A stretch of 64,000 nt of DNA from Deinococcus sp045062605 (GTDB lineage: Bacteria > Deinococcota > Deinococci > Deinococcales > Deinococcaceae), in assembly GCF_045062605.1 (NCBI RefSeq), contig NZ_JBJGDW010000008.1, positions 21,982-85,981 of the forward strand, given 5' to 3'. A program made the translations under genes and the position numbers. The stretch's first letter is position 1; each line of letters opens with the position of its first letter. Below the pieces are notes generated by a model. It was given only the letters and a program-made list of their open reading frames with translations, ran no database searches and was not told the origin of the DNA. This document shows positions 1 to 11,610 of the stretch, one piece after another.

Positions 1-60
1 GCTGCGGCCCTGGTTGGAGTTATCTGCCATCTGGCTTAAAGCTTATCCGTCCCGCCCGTC

Positions 61-66
61 TATCCT
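61..66 (+). promoter_or_regulatory. leaderless -10 box TATCCT
   Basis: TATCCT ends six bases before the ATG at 73. This is the leaderless promoter layout known in Deinococcus, and there is no Shine-Dalgarno sequence between it and the start. Confidence 0.55.
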
Positions 67-72
67 GAACCC

Positions 73-745
73 ATGCGCGAGTGGATGCTGGAGGCTCCAG
101 AACATGACCTGCCAGGAAGGGATGAGGCTGCGTTCGCGGCTGCGTGGGCTGCACGGGATATCTCATTGCTGCCGCCAGAAGTGCCGCGCTGGCTGCTTCT
201 GCAATGGCTGGCCGCGCAGGGGTATCTGCTGCACGGCTCCCAGCAGGGGGGGAATCACCAGCTTCGAGCCGCGCACGCCCCCTGACCGCAGCCCGGACGA
301 CTTCAGCAAGCGCACCGGCGTGTATGCCGCTTCGGATGGGCTGTGGGCCATGATGTACGCGCTGAAGGGCAGCCGGGTGCGGCGAATTCTGAATATGGCC
401 CTGCAACTCGCGGACGGTCAGGGCTGGACCCCGATGCGCTATTTCCTGTCCTTCGCGTCTGACGTTTCCACGCAGGAGGATGGGCGCGATCTGCTGTCCC
501 CTGGTTTCGTCTACGTATTGCCCAGAGACGGTTTCGAGCAGATGCCTGCCTACGACTGGCCCGGCATGGGCAGGGTGCTGGAAGCCCACTGGGTCAGTCC
601 CAACGCCGTCCAGCCGCTGTGGAGCCTGCCTGTCACTCCTGACGATTTTCCCCTGTCGGTACGAATGCACGACGCGGCGCAGGTGGACGCACGGGCTGAC
701 GCGGAGACCTGGGGATTTCCGTGGTTGCCGGGCGAGCGCAATTGA
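73..745 (+). pseudogene. Conserved hypothetical gene interrupted by a frameshift in a G7 run
   Basis: The gene starts at ATG 73 (frame 1, MREWMLEAPEHDLPG...) and stays open to the Q-G-G codons at 241-252. The rest of the protein, ITSFEPRTPPDRS... VYAASDGLWAMMYA and on to the TGA at 743-745, lies in frame 2. Removing one G from the seven-G tract at 246-252 rejoins the frames into about 223 residues. The joined product resembles an uncharacterised bacterial family with a Y-L-L-H-G-S / F-E-P-R / A-S-D-G-x-W pattern; I know no function for it. The cause could be a real mutation, a sequencing error in the homopolymer, or transcriptional slippage. A -10 box sits just upstream. The gene converges on ndh and shares the hairpin at 748-776. 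Confidence 0.7.
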
Positions 746-747
746 CC

Positions 748-776
748 AAAAAAAGCCCTCTCCGTGGGGGAGAGGG
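748..776 (-). terminator. Intrinsic terminator between the edge gene and ndh
   Basis: Stem CCCTCTCC (756-763) / GGAGAGGG (769-776), with A7 on the plus strand (T7 on the minus), so it best fits termination of ndh. Near-identical stems occur at 21885-21913 and 33403-33429. Confidence 0.8.
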
Positions 777-796
777 TGGGTAAAGAGTTCAGTCGA

Positions 797-1936
<1,140 letters not shown>

Positions 1937-2266
1937 CGACATGCTCCTGTGAACGAATTCACGAGTTGAAGTACTGGCCAGTAAACCAGCTTTGAACAAT
2001 TGTACACCGTCTCTGAGACAGAGCTGTACCCGTGGCAACCGTTGTCTGATCATCTGGCGGGGACCGTGGTCTATGCGCCTGTCCCGAGTCTGATCCGTCC
2101 AACAGTGAGGGCCGTACAGGTGGGCGCTGGAGTACAGCAGAGTGCGTGCGTTGTGTGCTTGAATATGAACGGTCAGACAATCCAGATGAGACGCCCCCGG
2201 CTGGCGTCCACCTCATTTTTACCCGGCATCTCCACTCACCTGAGCCAGCTTCGGCAGGAGGCACCC

Positions 2267-2782
<516 letters not shown>

Positions 2783-2787
2783 AGGGT

Positions 2788-2880
2788 GATGGTCAATGGT
2801 TGATGGGTGATGGAAAAAGCCCAAGCAGTCAACGGTCTTCAGCTTTTCATCAACCATCTACCTTCAACCATCAACCATCA
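2788..2880 (+). repeat. Heptad-repeat imperfect palindrome in the small/large subunit spacer
   Basis: The left arm is built of 7-base units such as GTCAATG, GTTGATG and GGTGATG (about 2785-2812). The right arm is built of complementary units CATCAAC, CATCTAC, CTTCAAC, CATCAAC, CATCAAC (about 2848-2882). The transcript could fold into a long imperfect hairpin ending just before the ribosome-binding site (GGAGGG) of the large-subunit gene. A sister element lies at 5310-5392. Confidence 0.7.
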
Positions 2881-2901
2881 ACATTCTCGGAGGGAAACAG
2901 G

Positions 2902-5304
<2,403 letters not shown>

Positions 5305-5309
5305 ACGGG

Positions 5310-5392
5310 GTTGTGGGGTATGGGCTGTGGGTTGTAGGAACACTTCCCATCTCTTTCCCCACATCCCACGGCCTACAACCCACAACCTTCCC
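5310..5392 (+). repeat. Second heptad-repeat palindrome, large/medium subunit spacer
   Basis: Left-arm units are GGTTGTG, GGGTATG, GGCTGTG, GGTTGTA (about 5309-5337). Right-arm units include CCACATC, CCACGGC, CTACAAC, CCACAAC (about 5360-5388). It is the same design as 2788-2880 but with different base content, and again ends just before GGAGGG of the next gene. Confidence 0.68.
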
Positions 5393-5403
5393 GGAGGGAA
5401 CAC

Positions 5404-6198
5404 ATGTATCCAGCCAATTTCGACTACCAAAAAGCCGCCAGTGTGGACGCCGCCCTCAAGGCAATGGCCGACAATCCCGAGTTGAAGATCATTGCTGGTG
5501 GGCATTCGCTGCTGCCCGCCATGAAACTGCGTCTGGCCCAGCCGCCCGCACTGCTGGATATCTTCAATCTTGAAGAGTTGAAGGGCATCTCAGAAGACGG
5601 CGACTTTTATGTAGTGGGCGCGATGACCACGCACGCCGATGTGATGCGGAGCAAAATTCCCCTCTTTCCCGAAGTGGCGGGCTGGGTGGGTGATCCGATG
5701 GTGCGTAACCGTGGGACCATCGGCGGCTCTCTGGCGCATGCCGATCCCAGCGCGGATTACCCGGCAGCAGCGCTGGCAACGGGCGCGGAGTTCGTCATTC
5801 GTGGTCTGGGTGGCGAGCGCACGGTGGGCGCAGACGAGATGTTCCTAGGTATGTTTGAAAGTGCGGTAGAACACGGCGAACTGCTCACTCACATCCGCAT
5901 TCCCAAAGGAATTACCGCCAGCGTGTACGAGAAATACCGTCACCCGGCCAGCCATTACGCCATCGTGGGCGTGGCGATGGCCCGCCACGCCGACGGCCAG
6001 ATTCGCGCGGCCTACACGGGAGCGGCAGAGAAAGCGGCGCGTCTGCCTAAGCTGGAAGAACGCCTGAACGCCGGGCAGGATGCTGGAACCGGACTGGTGG
6101 AGGGCGCAGACCTGCTGGGAGACCGCTTTGCCAGCGCCGACTTCCGCGCGCATCTGGTGGAGGTGCTATCGGACCGGGCCGCCAAACGCCTGGGCTGA
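5404..6198 (+). CDS. Molybdenum hydroxylase medium subunit, FAD-binding (CoxM-like)
   Basis: A 264-residue flavoprotein subunit that takes electrons from the iron-sulfur subunit. The two FAD pyrophosphate motifs of the family are present: A-G-G-H-S-L-L-P (about 31-38) and T-I-G-G-S-L-A-H-A-D-P (about 106-116). Length is slightly below the usual 280-290. ATG 5404 follows CCGGAGGGAACAC. Last gene of the operon, with a clear terminator at 6256-6286. With the two upstream subunits it completes an alpha-beta-gamma enzyme using an external acceptor or the quinone pool (inference). Confidence 0.9.
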   Translation: MYPANFDYQKAASVDAALKAMADNPELKIIAGGHSLLPAMKLRLAQPPALLDIFNLEELKGISEDGDFYVVGAMTTHADVMRSKIPLFPEVAGWVGDPMVRNRGTIGGSLAHADPSADYPAAALATGAEFVIRGLGGERTVGADEMFLGMFESAVEHGELLTHIRIPKGITASVYEKYRHPASHYAIVGVAMARHADGQIRAAYTGAAEKAARLPKLEERLNAGQDAGTGLVEGADLLGDRFASADFRAHLVEVLSDRAAKRLG

Positions 6199-6255
6199 GA
6201 GGCATTTTCTTTCCCAGAGAAACCACGTTCTGAGCAACACGGCAAACCGCATGTT

Positions 6256-6286
6256 CCCCTTTCCGCCGTGAAAGGGGACTTTTTTT
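6256..6286 (+). terminator. Intrinsic terminator of the first Mo-hydroxylase operon
   Basis: Stem CCCCTTTC (6256-6263) / GAAAGGGG (6270-6277) followed by ACT7 ending at 6286. It separates this operon from the second oxidoreductase operon. Confidence 0.88.
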
Positions 6287-6331
6287 GCCTGTTTTGCAGG
6301 GCAGCGCCCCGTCCTTTTGGCCCCCTCCCGC

Positions 6332-6337
6332 TATGTT
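6332..6337 (+). promoter_or_regulatory. -10 box TATGTT of the second oxidoreductase operon
   Basis: TATGTT lies 19 bases before ATG 6357 with GGAGG in between, so this transcript would have a short ribosome-binding leader rather than being leaderless. No convincing -35 is visible. Confidence 0.4.
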
Positions 6338-6356
6338 GGGTCCACGGAGGTGGCCC

Positions 6357-6830
6357 ATGCAATTACAGGTCAATGGAAAGACTCGGCAGGTCCAGCGCGA
6401 GGACGAACTGCTGCTGTGGGTGCTGCGCGACGAGCTGGGCCTGACTGGCACGCATTACGGCTGCGGCATCGGCATCTGCGGCAGTTGCACCGTGCTGGTG
6501 GACGGACAGGTGACGCGCAGTTGCCTGACCCCTGTGGCGAGCGTGGACGGAAAGGCCGTGACCACCCTGGAAGGACTGGCGAAGACTGGGCGGGACGGCG
6601 CGGTGACGCTGCACCCCGTTCAGCAGGCGTTCGTGGAAAATCCCCTCCAGTGCGGGTGGTGCCTGCCGGGGCATGTGATGTCGGCGGTGGCGCTGCTCAA
6701 CGCCAACCCTGCGCCCACGCCCGAGCAGATCGATGACAGCGCGGGCATCAACCTGTGCCGTTGTGGGGGCTACAACAAGGTGCGGAAGGCCGTGGTGCGG
6801 GCGGCGGAATTGAAACGGGGCGGTTTGTGA
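6357..6830 (+). CDS. (2Fe-2S)-binding subunit of a two-subunit Mo oxidoreductase (IorA-like)
   Basis: A 157-residue iron-sulfur subunit. Cluster ligands are C36, C41, C44 and C56, then C99, C102, C134 and C136 (C-G-W-C and C-R-C). This resembles the small subunit of isoquinoline 1-oxidoreductase and membrane-associated aldehyde dehydrogenases, which lack the FAD subunit and pass electrons to cytochromes. ATG 6357 is chosen for GGAGG eight bases upstream. Its TGA overlaps the GTG of the next gene (GTGA), indicating translational coupling. Confidence 0.88.
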   Translation: MQLQVNGKTRQVQREDELLLWVLRDELGLTGTHYGCGIGICGSCTVLVDGQVTRSCLTPVASVDGKAVTTLEGLAKTGRDGAVTLHPVQQAFVENPLQCGWCLPGHVMSAVALLNANPAPTPEQIDDSAGINLCRCGGYNKVRKAVVRAAELKRGGL

Positions 6831-9010
6831 GTACCCTCAAACCCAATAAAGTTCTCCGCAAAAAGGTCACGCGCCGCCGGGTGCTGATCGGGCTGGGCAC
6901 CACGGCGGGCGTGCTGGTGGTGGGCGTGCCGCTGGCGCTGAACGCGGGCCGCCCGGCACTGGTGGAATATGTCGTGGAAAACGGCACCGGGCCGCAGGAA
7001 GCGCCATTCAATCCAGACCTGTGGTTCGAGGTCACGGCCAGCGGCATCACCTTCTACGTCCCCAAGATGGAGATGGGCCAGGGCATCCACACCGCGCTGG
7101 CGCAGATCGCTGCCGAGGAACTGGAGGTCAAGCCTGAGCAACTCACGGTGAAACAGGCGGATACGGCGCGCGGGTACGCGGGCGGGACCATGTTCACCTT
7201 CGGCTCCAATTCGGTCAATGCGCTGTACACGCCGCTGCGCGAAGCCGCTGCCACCCTGCGCGAGCTGTTGCGCGAGGAAGCCGCGCGGCAACTGGGCGTG
7301 CCCGCCAAAAATCTGACGGCGGCGGGCGGGCAGTTCTTCATCGCCGGGCGGCGTGACACCCTGAGCTACGGAAAAGTCGTGGCGGGCAAGCAGGGCGAGT
7401 GGACGCTGCCCGATAAGCCTGCCCGCCTCAAGGCCCGCAAGGATTTCAAGCGCATTGGCAAGGCCATGCCGCGTGTGGATTTCCGCGACAAGGTGCTGGG
7501 CCTCAGTTCCTACGGTTACGACGCGCGGGTGGATGGCATGCTGTACGGCGCGGTGGCCCGCCCTCCCCGTTACGGCGCGACGCTGGCGGGGGCTTCGGCG
7601 GGAGCGGCGTCCGCTCAGCCCGGCGTGGTCAAAGTCGTGATTGACTTGAAGGCCAACTTCGCGGGCGTGGTGGCCGACAGCCGCACCCGCGCCCGCAACG
7701 CCGTGAAGAAACTGGACCTGCGCTGGGAGGGCGGCACAAACGTCAATCAGGCCGAGATTGAGGCGCAGGTCCGGGCGGGTGCGGGCGTGGTGGTGCGCCG
7801 CCGGGGCAATGTGGGGGCGGCGCTGAAACAGGGCACGCGCATCGAGGCCGAGTACAGCACGCCGCTGGTCGCGCACGCGCATCTGGAACCGCTGGCGGCG
7901 CTCGCGCAGGTTGCACCGGGGAAAAACGGCAAAATTGAGGTCTGGACCGCCACCCAGTACCCGCAGAAGGTCATGGACGATATTCACGCCGCGCTGGGCA
8001 AGGACCGCGAGATTCTGCTCCACCCCACCCAACTGGGCGGCGGCTTCGGGCGCAAGGCGGGGCAGACCGCCGCCGTGGAGGCCGCCCGGCTCTCGGCGGC
8101 GACGGGAACGCCAGTGCATGTCGGCTGGACCCGCGAGGAGGATTTGCAGCAGGCGTTTTTCCGCCCGCCATCGCACCACATCCTGCGCGGCAGCGTCAGC
8201 AGCAGCGGGCGTATTCTGGGCGTCGAGCAATTCACGGCCAGCGGCGACATCATCTGGCCCGCCAGCATGCCGGAATTCGTGAAGGACACCATCGGCTTCG
8301 ATCCGGGCGGCGTTCTGGGCCTGTTCATGCCCTACGACATTCCGGCCTACCACGTCACCAACCGGCGCGAGGCCCTGCCCGTTCCCACCGGCTTCTGGCG
8401 TGGACTGGGTGTGTTTCCCAACACGTTTGCGGTAGAAAGCTTTGCCGACGAACTGGCGCACGCGGCGAAGATGGACCCGCTGGAGTTTCGCCTGAACAAT
8501 CTGCCGGACACCGAGAACGGTCAACGGCTGCGTGCAGTGCTGGAGCAGGCGGCAAAACGCGCGGGCTGGCGCACGCCTCCCCCCGCAGGCCGGGCGCGCG
8601 GGATCGCCTGCGGTCTGGATGTGAACACCGCCAGCGCGCAGGTGGCCGAGGTCTCGGTGGAAAACGGTCAGGTGCGCGTTCACCGCATGAGCGTGGCCGT
8701 CGATCCAGGCATGGTCATCAACCCACAGGGCGCGAAGATGCAGGCCGAGGGTTCGGTGGTCATGGGCCTGAGTTCCACCCTGCACGAAGTATTGACCGTC
8801 AAGGATGGCATGGTCGAGTCGGCCAACTTCGACACCTACCCGCTGCTGACCCTGCGCGAGACGCCCCAGATCGACGTCGACCTGCTGGAAAGCGGCGACA
8901 CGCCCTACGGCATGGGCGAACCGATTATCGGCCCGGTGGGCGCGGCGGTGGCGAACGCGGTGTTTGCGCTGACTGGAAAGCGTCTGCGGGAGCTGCCACT
9001 GCGGCTGTGA
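6827..9010 (+). CDS. Molybdopterin oxidoreductase large subunit (IorB-like), Tat-like signal
   Basis: 727 residues from the GTG at 6827 that overlaps the upstream stop. The N terminus has T-R-R-R-V-L-I-G-L (residues 15-23) followed by a hydrophobic stretch, a twin-arginine-type signal, so the enzyme is probably exported folded or membrane-anchored. G-G-G-F-G-R-K (about 405) and W-R-G-L-G (about 524) are cofactor/active-site loops, and E in M-G-E-P-I-I-G-P (about 698) is the likely catalytic glutamate. No FAD subunit gene follows, as in IorAB-type enzymes that use a cytochrome acceptor. There is no cytochrome gene nearby. The substrate could be an aldehyde, alcohol-derived aldehyde or N-heterocycle. 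Confidence 0.87.
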   Translation: MSTLKPNKVLRKKVTRRRVLIGLGTTAGVLVVGVPLALNAGRPALVEYVVENGTGPQEAPFNPDLWFEVTASGITFYVPKMEMGQGIHTALAQIAAEELEVKPEQLTVKQADTARGYAGGTMFTFGSNSVNALYTPLREAAATLRELLREEAARQLGVPAKNLTAAGGQFFIAGRRDTLSYGKVVAGKQGEWTLPDKPARLKARKDFKRIGKAMPRVDFRDKVLGLSSYGYDARVDGMLYGAVARPPRYGATLAGASAGAASAQPGVVKVVIDLKANFAGVVADSRTRARNAVKKLDLRWEGGTNVNQAEIEAQVRAGAGVVVRRRGNVGAALKQGTRIEAEYSTPLVAHAHLEPLAALAQVAPGKNGKIEVWTATQYPQKVMDDIHAALGKDREILLHPTQLGGGFGRKAGQTAAVEAARLSAATGTPVHVGWTREEDLQQAFFRPPSHHILRGSVSSSGRILGVEQFTASGDIIWPASMPEFVKDTIGFDPGGVLGLFMPYDIPAYHVTNRREALPVPTGFWRGLGVFPNTFAVESFADELAHAAKMDPLEFRLNNLPDTENGQRLRAVLEQAAKRAGWRTPPPAGRARGIACGLDVNTASAQVAEVSVENGQVRVHRMSVAVDPGMVINPQGAKMQAEGSVVMGLSSTLHEVLTVKDGMVESANFDTYPLLTLRETPQIDVDLLESGDTPYGMGEPIIGPVGAAVANAVFALTGKRLRELPLRL

Positions 9011-9063
9011 AACACTTTGTTGGACCATCACCCGGCAGTGCGGCAAGTGGCGGACCGGACGCC

Positions 9064-9069
9064 TACACT
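9064..9069 (+). promoter_or_regulatory. leaderless -10 box TACACT
   Basis: TACACT ends five bases before ATG 9075, with no ribosome-binding site. Confidence 0.55.
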
Positions 9070-9074
9070 GAACC

Positions 9075-9545
9075 ATGACCCGGACCCAGACCGGACTGAT
9101 CGCCCTCGCGGGCCTGGCACTGTCGCCCCTTGTGCCAGTGCTGCTGGCGGGTGGCGTAGCCACGGTCCTGGGCTGCGAGATTCAGTACATGGACGCGGCC
9201 CCGTGTCTGGCAGGCAACTGGAACATTGGCCCGCTGCTGACCAACCTGTTCTTCTGCCTGTGGTTCCTGCTGCTGACCGTGCCGCTGGCCGCCGTCATTT
9301 TAATCGTGTGGGGCATCGTCTGGGCCATCCGGGCGCGCAACTTTAGCCTGCCCGCTCTTCCAGCAGATAGTGCAGGCGGGTCTGGGCGTTGTCTTGGCTG
9401 CCGTACACGCTTCGTAGCAACTCGCCGCCGGGTGCAAAGGCCAGCCAGTGCGGCGTGCCCTCGGTGTGCCAAGCGCGGGCCAGATCGCCGGACACGTCCA
9501 GGGCGACGGGAAACGGCAGCCGGGCGAAGTCGCGGGCAAATTTGA
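9075..9545 (+). CDS. Small membrane protein with a probable runaway C terminus
   Basis: The first ~92 residues form a plausible membrane protein: a hydrophobic segment at about 8-33, a loop with two cysteines (C-E-I-Q-Y and C-L-A-G-N-W), a second long hydrophobic segment at about 57-86, then W-A-I-R-A-R-N. From about residue 92 the frame runs antisense through the last ~200 bases of the thioredoxin-like gene and becomes Arg/Cys-rich (C-L-G-C-R-T-R-F...), typical of shadow translation. I infer that the ancestral stop near 9345 was lost. No function is recognised. The leaderless -10 box supports the start. Confidence 0.55.
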   Translation: MTRTQTGLIALAGLALSPLVPVLLAGGVATVLGCEIQYMDAAPCLAGNWNIGPLLTNLFFCLWFLLLTVPLAAVILIVWGIVWAIRARNFSLPALPADSAGGSGRCLGCRTRFVATRRRVQRPASAACPRCAKRGPDRRTRPGRRETAAGRSRGQI

Positions 9546-9783
9546 TCAGCGTCGGTTCCACCTTTTCACGCGGTAATAGGCGGTGGCCGTGACTGGTGTG
9601 GACGGCCAGCAGGTTGACCCGCCCTCCAAACTCCGCATGTAGCCGCTTCAGGAAGGGGATGCCGCGCGACACGCAGCCCGCGCATTCCAGATTAAAGGTC
9701 ATCAGCAGGCCAGGACGCGTCCAGTCGGCGGGCGGAGGCAGAGGTTCGCCATATACGAAGTCAGCGGGTTCAGGCCAGTCCAT
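9343..9783 (-). CDS. Thioredoxin-like (TlpA/AhpC-type redoxin) protein
   Basis: 146 residues with a C-A-G-C motif (C34-C37) in N-L-E-C-A-G-C-V-S-R, followed by a long thioredoxin helix, and T-E-G-T-P-H-W with the conserved cis-proline (about 116). The -10 box TAGCCT (9791-9796) lies seven bases before the ATG at 9783, so the mRNA is probably leaderless. No signal peptide is seen, so a cytoplasmic thiol-disulfide or redoxin role is likely. Its 3' end overlaps the antisense gene at 9075. The gene is divergent from the binding protein at 9828. Confidence 0.78.
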   Translation of the reverse strand: MDWPEPADFVYGEPLPPPADWTRPGLLMTFNLECAGCVSRGIPFLKRLHAEFGGRVNLLAVHTSHGHRLLPREKVEPTLIKFARDFARLPFPVALDVSGDLARAWHTEGTPHWLAFAPGGELLRSVYGSQDNAQTRLHYLLEERAG

Positions 9784-9790
9784 GCAAAAG

Positions 9791-9796
9791 AGGCTA
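9791..9796 (-). promoter_or_regulatory. leaderless -10 box TAGCCT (minus)
   Basis: It sits seven bases before the minus-strand ATG at 9783, in the 44-base divergent spacer shared with the plus-strand box at 9816-9821. Confidence 0.5.
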
Positions 9797-9815
9797 GCGT
9801 CCCCGCCGCCCGCCT

Positions 9816-9821
9816 TATCCT
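9816..9821 (+). promoter_or_regulatory. leaderless -10 box TATCCT
   Basis: It ends six bases before ATG 9828. Confidence 0.55.
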
Positions 9822-9827
9822 GTCCCC

Positions 9828-10595
9828 ATGAAACGTGCCCTTCTGCTTGCCATGGCCCTCGCCGCCTCCACCCTGACCGTTGCTGGGGCCACCACCGTGG
9901 CTGAGGTCAAGAAAAAAGGCGTGCTGGTGCTGGGCACCGATCCCACCTTCGCCCCCTTTGAGTTCAAGGACAAGAATGGGCAGATCACCGGCTTCGATGT
10001 CGATATCGCGCGGGCGGTGGCCAGGGATCTGGGCGTCAAACTCCAGATTCAGGCCGTGGGCTTCGGGGCGCTGATGCCGCAGTCGGTCACATCCGGGCGG
10101 GTAGACATGGCGATGAGCGCTATTACCATTACCGCCGAGCGGGCCAAAGTGGTGGCCTTCAGCAACCCGTATTACCGCAGCGCGCAGGTCTTTATCGTTA
10201 AGGGCGGCAACCCGCAGAAGTTTACTTGGCCCGCCGATGTAAAGAACGCTGCCATTGGCGTGCAGGCCAACACCACAGGGCAGTACGTGGCTGACGATAC
10301 GCTGAAGCCCAAGGGCGCGGTGTTGAAAGTGTATGACGACTTCGCGGCGGGGCTGGCCGATATTCAGGCCGGGCGGATCGTGGCCCTGATCGGGGACGCG
10401 CCCACCGTGACCGACCTGCAAAAGCGCCTGCCGGGGCAGTTTCAGCAGGCAGGCAAGGATCTGGCCGCCGAGGACTACGGCATGGTCTTTGCCAAGAACA
10501 GTGATCTGGCCGCCGCTGCCAACAAGACCCTGGCCCGCATGAAAGCAAACGGCGAGTACCACAAATTGCTGGACAAGTGGATCGTCCAGAAGTAG
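9828..10595 (+). CDS. Amino-acid ABC transporter substrate-binding protein (family 3)
   Basis: 255 residues. The signal peptide is M-K-R-A-L-L-L-A-M-A-L-A-A-S with cleavage near residue 20, followed by a bacterial solute-binding family 3 domain: V-L-G-T-D-P-T-F-A-P-F-E-F at the start of the mature protein and the signature G-F-D-V-D-I-A-R-A-V-A-R. It would capture a polar amino acid in the periplasm or at the cell surface. No permease or ATPase gene is adjacent, so the partner transporter must lie elsewhere. Divergent from the thioredoxin-like gene; both have leaderless -10 boxes. Confidence 0.9.
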   Translation: MKRALLLAMALAASTLTVAGATTVAEVKKKGVLVLGTDPTFAPFEFKDKNGQITGFDVDIARAVARDLGVKLQIQAVGFGALMPQSVTSGRVDMAMSAITITAERAKVVAFSNPYYRSAQVFIVKGGNPQKFTWPADVKNAAIGVQANTTGQYVADDTLKPKGAVLKVYDDFAAGLADIQAGRIVALIGDAPTVTDLQKRLPGQFQQAGKDLAAEDYGMVFAKNSDLAAAANKTLARMKANGEYHKLLDKWIVQK

Positions 10596-10733
10596 AGGTT
10601 TTCAGGCGTCTGGGGCAGGGGAGAGCGTCGTTGAGATCTTCCAAAATTTCCCGATGCCAGTCAATTACAGCGTGTGCTGGACAGCGTCATCGGACCGTCT
10701 GGCTCTGAATTGAACGCGTCCTCTGCTCAGTAC

Positions 10734-10784
10734 AAAAAATCTGGAATCCATCCACGTGCGGTCTGCGTTCAGATGGATTCCAGA
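10734..10784 (-). terminator. Strong terminator with a perfect 13-bp stem
   Basis: Arms TCTGGAATCCATC (10740-10752) and GATGGATTCCAGA (10772-10784) pair perfectly around a 19-base loop. Plus-strand A6 at 10734-10739 becomes T6 on the minus strand. It fits the minus-strand gene ending at 10814. Confidence 0.85.
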
Positions 10785-10813
10785 CCCTATGGCCGTTGAT
10801 TTCTGGTTGAGAA

Positions 10814-11341
10814 TCAGTTCAGGCGGACGCTGTTGGTCAGGTTGCGGATCACGGCCTCGTTGCGGGAGTAGTCCTTGACATTTCCGGCGATGGTGACCAC
10901 CAGCATGCGGCCCCCGGCACTGGTGACCATCAGCTCCCGGCGCAGGTCGTCGGCCTGACTGGGCGTGGTGAACACGAACTGCGCCCACGGCGAGCCGCCC
11001 ATCTGCACCAGATTGGCCTTGAGGGTTTTGACGTTGGGCACCTGCGCGCGGATCACGGCGGGAAACTGGGCCACCAGCTTTTCCACCTCGTTGGCCGCCA
11101 GTTTGCTGGTTCGCCACTCGAAGGCCACGCTGACCTTGCGGTCCTCGGTCATGAAGACGGCGTCCGGGCGGCCCGCCGCCGAGGGGAAAGCCGCGCGAAT
11201 TCCAGCCTGGTTCAGGGTCAGGAGTTTGGCGTTGGGTTCCACCGAGAGCGGCAAGCTGTCCAGCTTTACCGGCACAGCCTGGGACTGGCCTGGAAGTAAC
11301 AGACCCACCAGCAGGGTCACGGTCAGAAGAGGACGGATCAT
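10814..11341 (-). CDS. Exported hypothetical protein
   Basis: 175 residues with a clear signal peptide (M-I-R-P-L-L-T-V-T-L-L-V-G-L-L-L, cleavage likely after the A of S-Q-A near residue 22). The mature part is soluble, with no motif I recognise. A TAGGGT box about ten bases before the ATG suggests a short or leaderless transcript, and a strong terminator follows at 10734-10784. The protein has the look of a Deinococcus-restricted periplasmic protein; its role is unknown. Confidence 0.72.
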   Translation of the reverse strand: MIRPLLTVTLLVGLLLPGQSQAVPVKLDSLPLSVEPNAKLLTLNQAGIRAAFPSAAGRPDAVFMTEDRKVSVAFEWRTSKLAANEVEKLVAQFPAVIRAQVPNVKTLKANLVQMGGSPWAQFVFTTPSQADDLRRELMVTSAGGRMLVVTIAGNVKDYSRNEAVIRNLTNSVRLN

Positions 11342-11610
11342 TTCGCTGTCAACCCTAACCTCCCCGCCCCAGGAGCTTATGAGCCGGCTGTGAGGAACGT
11401 GCGGCGGCGCGTCGATGGACCACCATTTTCTGCGATCTGGAGAGTCATTTCACATCTTCACGGGTGCATTCTCAGGCTGGTTGCATGCAAGCCGATTTCC
11501 CTGCCGCAGCCTTCAGGCAGGAGAAGCGCGAACTCTATTTGCTATCTACCGTGTCTAGCTTTGGCTATCAGTGTCGGCTGTCATCCGTCTCTAGGCTATG
11601 ACGCTGGGGG
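11342..11610. other. Spacer without a supported gene
   Basis: 269 bases between the exported hypothetical and the 618-residue gene. Open frames here have no start signals and no protein-like composition. A small C-T-G-C-C / G-G-C-A-G hairpin near 11500-11520 has no T-tract. Nothing else is supported. Confidence 0.5.

Noticed and set aside
2783..2901. CRISPR-like short repeats
   Set aside because: The units are 7 bases with no spacers and form two complementary arms. No cas genes are present.
9075..9545. Zinc-ribbon C-terminal domain suggested by several C-x-x-C pairs
   Set aside because: The pairs fall entirely in sequence antisense to the thioredoxin-like gene and are probably shadow translation.
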